64,000 nt of DNA from Mauremys mutica (taxonomy: Eukaryota > Chordata > Testudines > Geoemydidae): positions 31,402,203-31,466,202 of the forward strand of contig NC_059084.1 in NCBI RefSeq assembly GCF_020497125.1, in the 5' to 3' direction. Numbering within the stretch: position 1 is the stretch's first letter; the number at the start of each line of letters is the position of its first letter. The position numbers were made by a program, and so were the translations under genes. The notes under the pieces are model-generated. The model saw nothing but the letters and a program-made list of their open reading frames with translations, did no database searches and was not told where the DNA came from. Positions 30,156 to 40,453 of the stretch are shown here, piece by piece.

Positions 30156-31066
30156 TGGCAACGCCCACGGACACACAGACGGCTGCTACGGATCGTTCCC
30201 CTTCGAACCCCATGGCGCCACAATAGAGGTAAGAGACCTTTTGAAATCTCTATTGGGGTATCGGAGGAGGACTGTCTGTGGGGGACGTCTGTTTCTGTTG
30301 GGCTCACGCCATCTGAACTTTTGACTGTGCAGCAGGATCAAATGCAGAGTGGTATTGGGGAGAGGCCCCAATAAGGTTAGTTATAGCAGTACTGGGAACT
30401 GCTGAGTTGGCCAACAGGTAATGCATAAGGTAATGCATTAGAATGCACCGGTGCTGAGGGTTTTTTTTACCGCCTCAAGAGGGGTTGTCATACCGCCTCA
30501 TGGTATTGGTCCGGACCAGGTAACGATGCATCTTGGTTAAAAAAATAAAATAAAAAAGAAAAAAAATTTTAAAAAGGTTAAAAAAGGGTTAAATAGAGGA
30601 AAGAGGCCTTGGTGTGTGTGTGTGTGTGTATACCGGTGTGAGTGTTTGTTGCTGGAAGACGCCCAGATTGCCCTGTGAAGCGATTGCTAATGATCAGGAG
30701 TAGTCTAACGCAAGCCCAGTAACTAGTGGATCTTTAGGAGATCCGACCCATGGTGGGCTGACTCAGCTTGGCATAGTCCGGCGAGGAAGCTGCCTGGGTC
30801 TAGGAGTGTGTGAACCCATCTTCCCTCCCTTTCCCTTCTGTGTGGGCTACTGACAATCTGATCGTCTCCCTGGAAGCAATTAGAGTATGCGGGTTTATCT
30901 CCCGGAAATGGAGTCTTTAGCCGACGCTCTTTGCTGAAAGGAGATGTACGAGGGTCGTAGTCTTTCTTGTGAGTCTCTCCTGTACGTGAGTGCCCTGTAG
31001 GGAGGGATTCTTAGATTCTGGTCCGCTAGCGCGGACAGGGACCCCCTCGGTTGGTGTGACTGGAAA
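30156..31066 (+). other. ERV leader with probable splice donor
   Basis: This is a roughly 910-nt untranslated leader. A strong donor, AGAGGTAAGAG (GT at 30229-30230), lies about 94 nt past the LTR and probably makes the env mRNA. The leader also has an A-rich tract and a GT repeat (30612-30628). Confidence 0.65.
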
Positions 31067-32644
31067 ATGGGGGGGGAACAGTCTAAACTTTCCACTTTAC
31101 CCCCTAAGGGTACCCCAGCATATTACATGTACGTACATTATGGTCCTAAAACCTGCAGGTATTTAAATGATTGGAATCTGTACACGCGTGAAAATTCATT
31201 TAAACAATACCCATTAGAAGGTACCTTTGAGTTAGATAAACTTACATACCTCCGGGAAGCCCTTACATCACACACCTCTGCTGCGCGGTGCAAGCAGTTT
31301 CTATCTTGGTGGGAGGAAGCAACAAAGAGACTCCATGAGTCTCGGGTGCGGAGTCTGAAGGACTCCCAGGAGAAATTAAAAACTGAAGTACAAGATTTAA
31401 AACATAAATGTCAGACATCCAAATGTCTTCCTGCTTCAGTGCAGCCCTCTGCTTCTCTTTATCCTCAATTAGTTAAACCTGAAAGTGAGGAGGAGACTAC
31501 AGAAGATATAGTGGATTTTTTTAGCAGCATTCCACAGCCGCAGCAGGTTTCCCCCTCGGCCCCCCCTTCTCGGGCTGTGCAGGCAGTAATTGTTTCGTCG
31601 CCGCAATTATCAACTGCACAAGTTGTTCATTCTCCTTCTTCGGAAGAATTATCTTCTTCCCTACTGACTGACACCAGTAGTCCGGTTAACCCTACTTCTG
31701 CTGATAACCATGCCGGCTACTTTCTTAGAAGCACGACACAGGCACTCCAGGCTCCTTTAAGGGACTTGCCTGGAGCTGGAGCGATAGGGGGGTTAGTTAA
31801 GGTACATGCCCCGTGGACACCTGGAGATCTTAGAAACTTGGTGAAAGAATTTCCTAAAATCAGGGAGGAGCCAGTAAAGTTTAGAGAAGAGCTCCAGACA
31901 GTGATTCAGTGCTATAATCCATCTTGGGCAGATATTAATCAACTTTTACGAGCTGTACTGCCCGCCGAAGTACAGCAACGACTTAACAGGCAGGCAGCTT
32001 GGCCTGATATCGACCCTGGTATTGGGGATGCTTTGACAGAGGCTAGGAATCGTCTCTTGACCTCTATTTCAGAAGTTTGTCCTAAGAAAACAGATTGGAC
32101 CAAGATTGCAAATTGTAAACAAAATAAGGGAGAATCCCCTGCTGATTATCTTGATAGACTGACTAAGGTCTTTGAACAGCATTCGGGAATTACTGATCCA
32201 GCTGATAATGCCAGGGAAGCGGTAGGAGCTGCTTTTGTTCAGGGACTCTTGCCAAAAGTTCAGCAACCATTGAGAACTATTTGTATTGGCTGGCAAACTA
32301 AACCCCTTTCAGAATTGGTGACGGTTGCAAATCATTGTACGGCTTGCATAGACCAGAAGAAAGAAACCAGTGAAACAAAACTTATGGCTTTACAGTTACA
32401 AACTTATCAGAACAGGGGTCGTGGGGGCATGAGAAGAGGACGGGGACGAGGTCGTGGGAGAGGTATGGGACGGGGTTCCTCATATCCTGCCCAGAATCCT
32501 GCCCCGACTGGGAGCACTGCATGCCACTTGTGTGGTCAGGAGGGACACTGGAGAAATGAGTGTCCAAATCGATTTGCTCAAAATCCTACTCAGTTCCCCA
32601 ATCCTGAGGCGCCTGTATTCTCCCCACAAGGAACCCCTTACTAG
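31067..32644 (+). CDS. gag: ERV gag polyprotein
   Basis: This is an intact 525-codon frame. It starts Met-Gly-Gly, a myristoylation signal for membrane targeting. A charged coiled-coil-like stretch lies near residues 100-125, a Pro/Ser-rich linker near 140-220, then a capsid region. An Arg-Gly-rich segment (residues about 445-470) and one CCHC knuckle (CHLCGQEGHWRNEC, about residue 486) form the nucleocapsid. It ends in UAG, and the frame stays open into pol, as in viruses that use stop-codon readthrough. No lesion was seen. Confidence 0.92.
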   Translation: MGGEQSKLSTLPPKGTPAYYMYVHYGPKTCRYLNDWNLYTRENSFKQYPLEGTFELDKLTYLREALTSHTSAARCKQFLSWWEEATKRLHESRVRSLKDSQEKLKTEVQDLKHKCQTSKCLPASVQPSASLYPQLVKPESEEETTEDIVDFFSSIPQPQQVSPSAPPSRAVQAVIVSSPQLSTAQVVHSPSSEELSSSLLTDTSSPVNPTSADNHAGYFLRSTTQALQAPLRDLPGAGAIGGLVKVHAPWTPGDLRNLVKEFPKIREEPVKFREELQTVIQCYNPSWADINQLLRAVLPAEVQQRLNRQAAWPDIDPGIGDALTEARNRLLTSISEVCPKKTDWTKIANCKQNKGESPADYLDRLTKVFEQHSGITDPADNAREAVGAAFVQGLLPKVQQPLRTICIGWQTKPLSELVTVANHCTACIDQKKETSETKLMALQLQTYQNRGRGGMRRGRGRGRGRGMGRGSSYPAQNPAPTGSTACHLCGQEGHWRNECPNRFAQNPTQFPNPEAPVFSPQGTPY

Positions 32645-34405
32645 GACAGCCTGAGGGAACGTAACTGCATCATGAATCCTTTAATTTCTATTAATCAAGA
32701 AGGCCCGTTTGTTGACTGTAATATTGCTGGTAAATCTGTTACTTGTCTTGTAGACACTGGGGCTAGTAGGTCTGCTCTGAGATCCTCGGAGTTTCCCTCT
32801 GTTCCTTTGTCCGCTTTGTCTGTTAATGCTGTGGGCATTTCAAACTGTCCTGTTTCGCATCCTGTCTCAGTACCCCTCGATGTTTGTCTTGGCCCTCTAG
32901 AAGATAAACATTCCTTTCTACTCAGTTCTACTTCTCCTGTAAATTTGCTGGGAAGAGATCTGTTGTGTAAATTAGGTTGTACCATCTACTGTACACCAGA
33001 TGGCGTATTCTTACAGGTTCCTGATGAGAATACTAACCTGGTGTTGGCTACACTCCATATATCCGAGCCAGCTGCGTCGAAGTCTCCACTCAGCCCTGAC
33101 CTTGTGCATTTGTTGTCACAAGTGCCCCCCCATCTCTGGTCTCGTCATGCAAATGAAGTGGGACAGATTAGAACAGCCGAGCTGGTTAAGATTTTTGTGG
33201 ACCCTGCTAAGCTTTTGCCAAGGATTCCACAGTACCCACTGCGTCCTGAAGCAGTGGCAGGCATAGCTCCGGTTATAGAATCTTTATTGCAACAGGGTAT
33301 TATTGTTCCCACTATTAGTTCTTGTAATACTCCTATCTTTCCTGTAAGGAAGCCAGGAAGGAATACCTATCGGTTTGTTCAAGACCTTCGCGCTATTAAT
33401 GCTGTGGTTTTACCTTCTTTTCCAGTGGTTCCAAATCCAGCTACAATTCTTTCTTGTATTCCACCGTCAGCCACTTATTTCTCTGTTGTAGATTTGTGTT
33501 CAGCATTTTTTTCCATTCCAATTCACCCAGATAGTCAGTATTTGTTTGCCTTTACTTATAAAGGATGTCAGTATACCTGGACCAGGTTACCCCAAGGGTA
33601 TACTGAATCTCCCTCCCTGTTTTCTCAGATCCTGAAGAAGGATCTGGATGATGTGGTTTTCCCTGGAAAATCAGTACTTATACAATATGTGGATGACCTT
33701 TTACTGGCGTCTTTCTCTTTTGAATCTTCTAAAACTGATACTCTGACTCTTTTAACTGCTTTAGCTGCCAAAGGTCACAAAGCATCCCAGGAGAAACTCC
33801 AACTGTGTCAACCCAAGGTTCATTATCTTGGTCATGATATTTCTCATGGCAAGCGTCATTTATCAGACTCTCGTATTTCAGCTATTTTACATATGCCTAG
33901 GCCTAGTACTGTTTCTCAAATGCGTACTTTTCTGGGCATGACTGGATATTGCAGGCAGTGGATTTTAGGTTATGCATCAGTGATTAAACCCTTACAGGAT
34001 TTGACTAAGTCTGGTACCCCTGAACCTCTTCCTTGGCCCCCAGAGGCTGAGAGTGCTTTTGTTGCTATTAAACAGAGACTATCTACTGCTCCGGCCCTGG
34101 GACTTCCTGATTATACTAAACCATTTACTCTTTTCTGTCATGAGCGTAATGGGTTTGCTTTGGCTGTACTAACGCAAAAGCACGGGGACAAACACCGTCC
34201 AATTGCCTACTACAGTACTGCCCTAGACGCTGTGGCTGTAGGATTTTCCCCTTGTTTACGGGCTGTAGCGGCAACGGCCCTTTCTGTTCAGTTATCTGAA
34301 TCTATTATATTGGGTTCTCCTTTGAGTGTGTGTGTTCCGCATGCTGTGGCTGCACTCTTGTTGAAATCTAGGACGCAGCATTTATCCGCTTCTCGTCTTA
34401 TCTAA
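32645..34405 (+). pseudogene. pol: ERV pol: protease and reverse transcriptase
   Basis: The frame is the same as gag, separated from it only by the UAG at 32642. Protease shows CLVDTGASRSAL and LLGRDLL. RT shows FPVRKPGRNTYRFVQDLR, LPQGYTESPSLFSQ and the catalytic QYVDDLLLA (near 33690). The connection domain continues to an in-frame TAA at 34403-34405, after which the same frame resumes as RNase H. That single stop codon therefore looks like a point mutation. The first ATG in this frame (32672) is internal; Pol is expected to begin by readthrough from gag. Marked pseudogene because of this and the two later frame changes. Confidence 0.92.
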
Positions 34406-35180
34406 TATGAACTGGTTTTGCTATCTTCCTCTCATATTACTTTGGCTCGTTGCCCTGTTCTTAATCCAGCCTCTTTGTTGCCTGGGCCTGCAGATGGAAC
34501 CCCACATGATTGTGTGTTTGTAACGTCTGTTCTTACTCGTCCTAGAGATGATTTACTGGATGTGCCTTTGCAGAATCCTGATCTCCTTTATTTTGTGGAT
34601 GGCTCGTGCTTGCGAGATTCTAAGGGTACATTAGTTGCTGGTTATGCTGTCTGCACTACCTGTGCTGTTGTTGAGAGTGCTTTCCTTTCTTCAGTGTTTT
34701 CCTCTCAAGTAGCTGAACTTGTGGCTTTGACTCGAGCTTGTGTTCTGGCTAGAGATCAAACGGTCACTATCTATACGGATTCTCGTTATGCTTTTGGAGT
34801 GGTTCATGATTTTGGATTGCTTTGGAAATATAGAGGCTTCCTTACATCCACTGGTTCTCCTATTACGAATGGTTTTTATGTTTCTGCTCTTTTGGATGCT
34901 CTTTTGTTGCCTAAAGCTATAGCTGTTGTTAAATGTACTGCTCACAAGACCCCTCATGATGAAGTTACCCGTGGGAATGCTCTAGCTGACTCTGCAGCTA
35001 GGACAGCGGCTCTTTCTGCACCTCAGGCTGTACATTCCTGTGTACTGATAGAGCAGCCTTCACTGGCCTCCCTTGATGATCTGGCTAAGATCCAGGAGGC
35101 AGCATCAAGAACTGAGAAGCACTCTTGGAGTGCTGCTGGCTGCATTTTACATTCTGATAATCTTTGGCCTGGTGGCACCA
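34406..35180 (+). pseudogene. pol: ERV pol: RNase H
   Basis: This continues the RT frame after the TAA. The motifs YFVDGSCLRD, QVAELVALTRA, IYTDSRYAFGVV and HKTPHDEVTRGNALAD give the D-E-D-D residues of RNase H. Near 35165-35190 the coding frame moves to frame 3, so a small indel lies there; the old frame runs on as nonsense to 35347. Confidence 0.9.
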
Positions 35181-35723
35181 AAGATGTTATTGCCCTATCT
35201 TGCTCGCATATACCATGGGATGGCACACGTGAGCAAAGGGGGGATGGTTGCTGCAGTTGCCCGAGATTGGTTTGCACCCATTTTCCCTTCTGTTGCCCAT
35301 TCCTACTGTCAACACTGTGTGATTTGTCAACAACACAACATTGGTAAAGCTGTTAAAGCTATGCGAGCAGCCCACCCTCCTCCTTGGGGACCTTTTGTAA
35401 ATATTCAGATTGATTTTATTCAAATGTCTAAATGTTGTGGTTATGAATATGTATTGGTTTTAGTTGATGTATTTACCAATTGGGTTGAAGCTTTTCCCTG
35501 CAGGAAGGCAGATGCCAGGACTGTTGTGAAACTTCTGCTTAAGGATTTTGTCCCTCGTTTTGGCATTCCTGTGAGTATCAACAGTGATCGTGGAACTCAC
35601 TTTACTGGACAGATTGTAAAGGAGTTATGTACAACTTTGCAGATCCAACACAACCTTCACTGCCCCCATCACCCACAATCTGCTGGGACAGTGGAACGCC
35701 AGAACGGGATTTTAAAAAAATAA
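35180..35723 (+). pseudogene. pol: ERV pol: integrase zinc and catalytic domains
   Basis: Frame 3 shows the HHCC domain (ARIYHGMAHVSKGG...CQHCVICQQ) and catalytic residues in IQIDFIQ, NSDRGTHFTG and SAGTVERQNG, the D-D-E set. It ends in TAA directly after a run of seven A (about 35712-35718). One extra A there would explain the frame change. Confidence 0.9.
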
Positions 35724-36273
35724 ACTGGCCAAGATTTGTGCTGAAACGAACTTAAAGTGGCCAGATGCCCTTCCATTGGCACTGATGAGTATGAGAGCCA
35801 TTCCCAATCGAAAGACTGGACTCAGCCCTCATGAGATTTTGACGGGGCGCCCAATGCGACTACCAACTGCACCCCCACTGACCTTAGCTCAGATGGACAT
35901 TCATTTGATGGATGATATAATGCTTAAGTATTGTCAGGCACTAATGAAATGTGTTAAGTCTTTTTATACACAGGTGAAGGAAGCCTTACCGAAGGATCCT
36001 GTGCAACCTTGCCACTCGTTGGAACCGGGAGACTGGGTCTACATAAAGGTCCATCAACGAAAGACTGCCCTGGCTCCACGCTGGAAAGGCCCTTTCCAAG
36101 TCCTGTTGACTACCAACACTGCTGTGAAGTGTCAAGGCCTACCTGCCTGGACCCATGCATCGCACTGCAAAAAGACCCCTCCACCTCGGGAGGCCACACC
36201 TACTGATGATCAACGTGCTCCTTCTTCTAGCCCTGCTGTTCCTGCTGGACAGCGGAAGAAGAGGACAAGGTGA
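35724..36273 (+). pseudogene. pol: ERV pol: integrase C-terminal part
   Basis: Frame 1 continues the integrase with KTGLSPHEILTGRPM and the DNA-binding SH3-like part (EPGDWVYIKVHQRK...PRWKGPFQVLL). It overlaps the start of env by about 120 nt in another frame, as is normal in gammaretroviruses. Confidence 0.87.
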
Positions 36274-38740
36274 CGTACTGGTGACCTCTCCCTTGTCCTC
36301 TGACGGACCTACTGTGCCTTTGGATTTTTCTAAAGGTATTCCCACATTACAACCCTCTTCCCTTTATCATGCTAGAGCACGATTGTTTTTGGGGAAGAGG
36401 AGAAGATACATTCGTTCTGCAAACTCCTCCAGAGTCCAGGGATTCCTGACTAAAAGAGACATTATGAACTGGCCCTGGTGGAAGAAACGAAGCATCGTTT
36501 ATTGGCAAGGAGGGAACTGTGGGGAGCGTGCTTGGGCGTGTGGGGTTGAATGGTGGCTTGGATTTCTTCCAGGGGCAGGGCTCTGTGCTTATGGACAAGT
36601 ACCCTGGGGATGTACTGCCCTCCCTAATTGGCTTTCAGATATTGACTACCAAAAGCACCTTGCTACCACAAAGGTTACCCCCACTAGCCCCTCAACCCTG
36701 GCCGTCACTTCTGTAATTTATCCAGATGTAAACGAAATTGTATATTCTAATGAGATTCGTTGGCCCAGACCTTCCCATCTTAGTGATTTATTAGAATATT
36801 GCTCAGAAAGCCTATTTTTTAAAGTTCAACAGACTTCATATGAGAGAACCATTGAGTGGAAAACAAATGGCTCAGTGGCAATAGAGATCCATAATATTAC
36901 TGCAAATCAGCCCCTAGACTTTAAATATGAAATTGATGGATTCCATAGTGAAGTAGATATGATGGTTATTCCTGGAATTTGTGCTATGTTACCTGAAAGA
37001 GGCCCTTATTGTTATTTGGTTACCCAATTAGTGAATAATCAAACGACTACCCAAAGAGTTTGTTCTACTACTGGAAATTTTACCTGTCTGGAGACCATTC
37101 CAGTGACTGATAATGTGACTTGTACTTTATTGCAATACACTCCCTCTTATGCTATTGATATTAATGCCTCTCAGAAATATATGCAGGTCTACAACCAACA
37201 GATGTGGTATAGACCTACGCTGAGGGGAAATGTGCCAGAATATCGGTGGAGTGTACTTAACACTACACTTGGGACTGTGAAGTTTACATTGCCTTTATCT
37301 AGTTTTCAGATCACCTCTACATATCCAAATTGTTCCCAAGGGGCTGCCATTAGATTAGCACAACTGAGGGCCTGGGTTATTTCCTCTAGAAAGAAGAGGG
37401 ATCTAGCCGGATCCTTGTGGGATGGGGCCAATTCTGCAGCTGCTGTTTGGAATATTTTTAAGACCCAGGAGCATGATGAGAAATTGGGCCAATTAGAGAA
37501 GGCCACTGGCCTGATTTCTGGGGCACAGCTGACACAAGTGCGAACCGGAGTGGGTGAGTTACATGTCATTTCCGCCCTTAGTTCTCTGACCCAGAATTTA
37601 TTGAGAGAGATGGTACTGAATATCACTGAAGCTGGGAAGGCATTGCAGTGGGATCTAGCATGTTCGGAAATTCAGGATTTCCTGAATGACCAGCTGATGG
37701 CCATTCGGAATGATCTAGTGCACCAAGCTTGGCCCACTGCCCTTACAGACACGTCAGGAGTACCATCTGATCTGTGGCCATGGAGACATACTTGGAGACT
37801 TTCTGGATGGAAATGTGGTCGTTCACAGTGCTCCTTCCAAGCATATGGACCGGTTAAGGGGGTGTGGGCTCCCACATACCGAATCCTGCCGGGTCCATGG
37901 GGAGGATGCATGTGGGATTGGGTGATTCACCGAGATATCTGGGAAGTCAGGCCACCTGATTCTCCTAATCGATTTTTAGTTAGTGCTCCTGGGATTACAG
38001 CTGATATTTGGATGGGGTTAGGGAATTTATGGACATTTTGGCCGTTAGAACCACCACAGCTTCAGTGTATACGGAAACTGAAGCCAGGGGAAGTTGTCAC
38101 TGTTTATGACAATATTTGCTGGGAGGGTAAAGGTCAAGGGACTACCCTTACAGGACACCCACTTTTTCAGGCTAATGATAGCTGTGTGTACGTTAATGCC
38201 ACCACGTTACAAGATATACATATTAATCTTACCACTGCTGCAGGCAATCATATTATTTACTGGCCTGCAGATAGAATGTTACATGTAGCTCTTAGATTTC
38301 AGGTATATTTTAATTGGACTAGGAAAGTACCTGATCGGTTTCAGAATTTGCTTTCATTGTTGCCAGAGGTTCGCAGAATCTCTGAGTTGCAGGGGCAGAT
38401 TCACATGCTTCAGAATATATATCATGCTGAGCAGAATGCCTTTCATACAGCTTATAGAGTTTCTACTTTATGTACTAAGTTTGATGTATTGTGCTTTGTT
38501 ACCAAAACTGTACGACAACCCCATTATTTTATTCCTATGGGGATATTATTGTTTGTAGTGTTGTTGGTTGGTGTGGGATTATGTTATTGTTGTTGTTGTT
38601 GTAAAGGACGTAATGATAGTAATACTACTTTTCATGTTCATGCTAATCATGCATTGTCATTACATCCCATGAAAACCCCTAAGGTTGGGATGTCTCCTGT
38701 AGACTCTGAAATCCATGGTTTAATGCAAATTGAGATTTGA
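36155..38740 (+). CDS. env: ERV env glycoprotein, full-length open frame
   Basis: This is an open frame of 861 codons. A hydrophobic signal peptide lies near residues 15-34 (LLLLALLFLL). The surface part has many N-x-S/T sites. A furin-type site, RKKR (residues 412-415), separates it from a transmembrane subunit of about 446 residues, far longer than the roughly 200 of gammaretroviruses. The membrane anchor is near residues 790-815 and ends in a run of cysteines, followed by a cytoplasmic tail of about 45 residues. I see neither the CX6CC motif nor a gammaretroviral-type immunosuppressive segment. The class of this envelope is therefore open; the long TM recalls epsilonretroviruses and foamy viruses. 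No internal stop codon is present. Confidence 0.9.
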   Translation: MHRTAKRPLHLGRPHLLMINVLLLLALLFLLDSGRRGQGDVLVTSPLSSDGPTVPLDFSKGIPTLQPSSLYHARARLFLGKRRRYIRSANSSRVQGFLTKRDIMNWPWWKKRSIVYWQGGNCGERAWACGVEWWLGFLPGAGLCAYGQVPWGCTALPNWLSDIDYQKHLATTKVTPTSPSTLAVTSVIYPDVNEIVYSNEIRWPRPSHLSDLLEYCSESLFFKVQQTSYERTIEWKTNGSVAIEIHNITANQPLDFKYEIDGFHSEVDMMVIPGICAMLPERGPYCYLVTQLVNNQTTTQRVCSTTGNFTCLETIPVTDNVTCTLLQYTPSYAIDINASQKYMQVYNQQMWYRPTLRGNVPEYRWSVLNTTLGTVKFTLPLSSFQITSTYPNCSQGAAIRLAQLRAWVISSRKKRDLAGSLWDGANSAAAVWNIFKTQEHDEKLGQLEKATGLISGAQLTQVRTGVGELHVISALSSLTQNLLREMVLNITEAGKALQWDLACSEIQDFLNDQLMAIRNDLVHQAWPTALTDTSGVPSDLWPWRHTWRLSGWKCGRSQCSFQAYGPVKGVWAPTYRILPGPWGGCMWDWVIHRDIWEVRPPDSPNRFLVSAPGITADIWMGLGNLWTFWPLEPPQLQCIRKLKPGEVVTVYDNICWEGKGQGTTLTGHPLFQANDSCVYVNATTLQDIHINLTTAAGNHIIYWPADRMLHVALRFQVYFNWTRKVPDRFQNLLSLLPEVRRISELQGQIHMLQNIYHAEQNAFHTAYRVSTLCTKFDVLCFVTKTVRQPHYFIPMGILLFVVLLVGVGLCYCCCCCKGRNDSNTTFHVHANHALSLHPMKTPKVGMSPVDSEIHGLMQIEI

Positions 38741-38761
38741 GGTATTTGTTGTACTAGAAGT

Positions 38762-38775
38762 ACAAAAGGGGGGAA
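38762..38775 (+). other. ERV polypurine tract
   Basis: ACAAAAGGGGGGAA lies directly before the 3' LTR and is the usual plus-strand primer. Confidence 0.88.
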
Positions 38776-39197
38776 TGTGGAGGCCAAGAATTAATTAATA
38801 AAGGTTTGAAGGGATCTTAATGTATGTTAGCTAATTAGCAGAGGTTAAGCTGTTACCCTGTATCTGGTGCAGAGTGAATTGTGTGAAAAGTCGTTACGAC
38901 CTTGTGAATTGCAGTCTTGTTTTCTGTTCTGGTATTGCAGACAAATAAGATAATGAATAGGCTTATGTATAAACAAATGCAAATGTTTACTTTTACTGTC
39001 TGCAAGTATGCTAACCATGGTCTGCTAGAAAGGTATAAAGATTGTTATGATTGTTTACTAATTGAGAGAGATCTGTTCAGGACAAGGGGCAACCCAGTTC
39101 CTGACACTCTCTCCCTCTTGTGTTCACTAGAGTATTATAATAAAGTATTTGTTTTTGCTGCACCTAAACATAAGCGAGAACTGAGTTTTCTTCGACA
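38776..39197 (+). repeat. ERV 3' LTR
   Basis: This LTR is 422 bp, the same length as the 5' LTR and, base by base by eye, the same sequence. It is followed by the CTGG duplication and then Gypsy integrase. Confidence 0.95.
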
Positions 39198-40138
39198 CTG
39201 GCCCCCTTGAAGGAAGCATGTTCTTGGTGGCAGTAGATGCCCATTCTAAATGGCCAGTAGTCTCTATAATGCAGTCCACTACTGCAGAGAGTACTATCCA
39301 AAAACTACGAGGACTCTTTAGTCGTTTTGGTCTGCCAGAACAACTTGTGAGCGACAACGGACCGCAGTTCGTCTCTCAGGAGTTTCAAAATGTTATGAAG
39401 GCAAATGGGATACACCACATCACGTCAGCACCATATCATCCATCCACCAACGGATTAGCTTAAAGATTTGTGCAGACAATGAAACACGCTTTGAAATCAG
39501 CAAGGGGACAACACTCCATTCAAAAGCGTCTGGATACCTTCTTACTTTCCTGCAGAAACACACCTCATGCTATGACCCAGGCATCCCCGGCCTTTCTAAT
39601 GATGGGATGACAGCTGCGCACTTGCTTTGATCTGCTGAAACCTTCTGAACCCCGACAAATTGTGCAACATCAGCAGCAATATCAAGTCATCAGACGGGCA
39701 CCCAGAGCAAAAGACCGAACCTTTAGCCCGGAACAGCCAGTTTTGGCTCGGAATTATACTTCCAGAGCTAAATGGGTCCCTGCCACAATCATAACTCAAA
39801 CAGGACCTGTTTCCTACACAGTCCGGACTGCAGAGAATCTTACCTGGAGGCGACATGTAGATCAGCTGTTGCCAGGTCATGCCAGTCCTCAGGACACATC
39901 TGCAGTTGAGTGGTCTGACTTCACCTCTTCTGGTGAGACACTGAATCACGAATCACCTGTTCCTGACTGTTCTCCTCCATTACTGCCGGTGGCTGAGATA
40001 CCCCTTTGCCCAGCACGAGCTGATACCACCTCCTCACCTGTTCGTGCTGCGGACCCCGAGCCCATGCAACAACACCAGAAGTTCACCGTAATCCACCTAG
40101 AGACGGAAGGCCTCCTCATCGGCTGGATCTTTAGCTAG
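39198..40138 (+). pseudogene. Gypsy integrase core and C-terminal part
   Basis: The integrase resumes after the ERV: MFLVAVDAHSKWPVV, then VSDNGPQFVSQEF with the second Asp, then SAPYHPSTNGLA. A TAA (39461-39463) stands where the family has the catalytic Glu of A-E-R. The C-terminal part (39662-40138) has TFSPEQPVLARNY and KWVPATIITQTGPVSYTV, the usual end of Gypsy integrases. The frame is broken between the two parts. Confidence 0.88.
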
Positions 40139-40247
40139 GGCGAACCCACGGTTATGGAGCAAAATAATCCCCAGGGTTTAGCCGGGAATGGAGGCAGTCT
40201 ACCCTCCTTCTCTAGTCTAGTGTGTGTTTTATTTAGGGGATGTTTTT

Positions 40248-40265
40248 ATTAGGGGGGGAGGAATA
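40248..40265 (+). other. Gypsy polypurine tract
   Basis: TTAGGGGGGGAGGAATA lies directly before the 3' LTR. Confidence 0.75.
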
Positions 40266-40453
40266 TGTTGTGTATTTGGTTGTCATGGTTTTTGTTCCTA
40301 TGGCAACTGAGTTAATTATTAGGGGATAGCCCAGCCAGCTTCGGCCGGTTGGGTGAGCTCTGTGTCTGTAAATAAAATGGTAGTTTTGTTAGCTGTCTGC
40401 TGTCTGGCCTCAAGTAATTTCTTCCTAAACTGGCTGCCCCCAAGGATATAACA
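40266..40453 (+). repeat. Gypsy 3' LTR
   Basis: This is a 188-bp copy of the LTR at 26407. It differs at a few bases (for example GAGTTAATTA against GAGTTAGATTA, and CCAGCCAGC against CCAGTCAGC). Confidence 0.9.

Larger units (their letters stand above)
29714..39197 (+). mobile_element. Endogenous retrovirus, complete provirus
   Basis: The provirus is 9.48 kb with 422-bp LTRs that look identical, and a 4-bp target duplication CTGG (29710-29713 and 39198-39201). Order: LTR, tRNA-Pro-type primer site, leader, gag, pol, env, polypurine tract, LTR. gag and env are open; pol has one stop codon and two frame changes. A gag UAG stop in frame with pol and the Pro primer site point to gammaretrovirus-like relatives, but the long TM subunit is more like epsilonretroviruses or foamy viruses. 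It sits in the Gypsy integrase and is on the + strand. Confidence 0.95.
26407..40453 (+). mobile_element. Ty3/Gypsy LTR retrotransposon, split by an ERV
   Basis: Two LTRs of 189 and 188 bp (TGTTGTGTATTTGG...GGATATAACA) bound gag, protease, RT, RNase H and integrase. The body is broken at 29713/39198 by the ERV. With the ERV ignored, the element is about 4.6 kb. LTRs differ at several sites, and the coding region has frameshifts and stops, so it is older than the ERV. Flanking CGGGG and CTGGG may be a diverged 5-bp target duplication. Confidence 0.92.

Noticed and set aside
29855..30226. ORF in the ERV 5' LTR, repeated at 38917-39210
   Set aside because: The two frames are identical only because the LTRs are; the protein has no domain and crosses the primer site.
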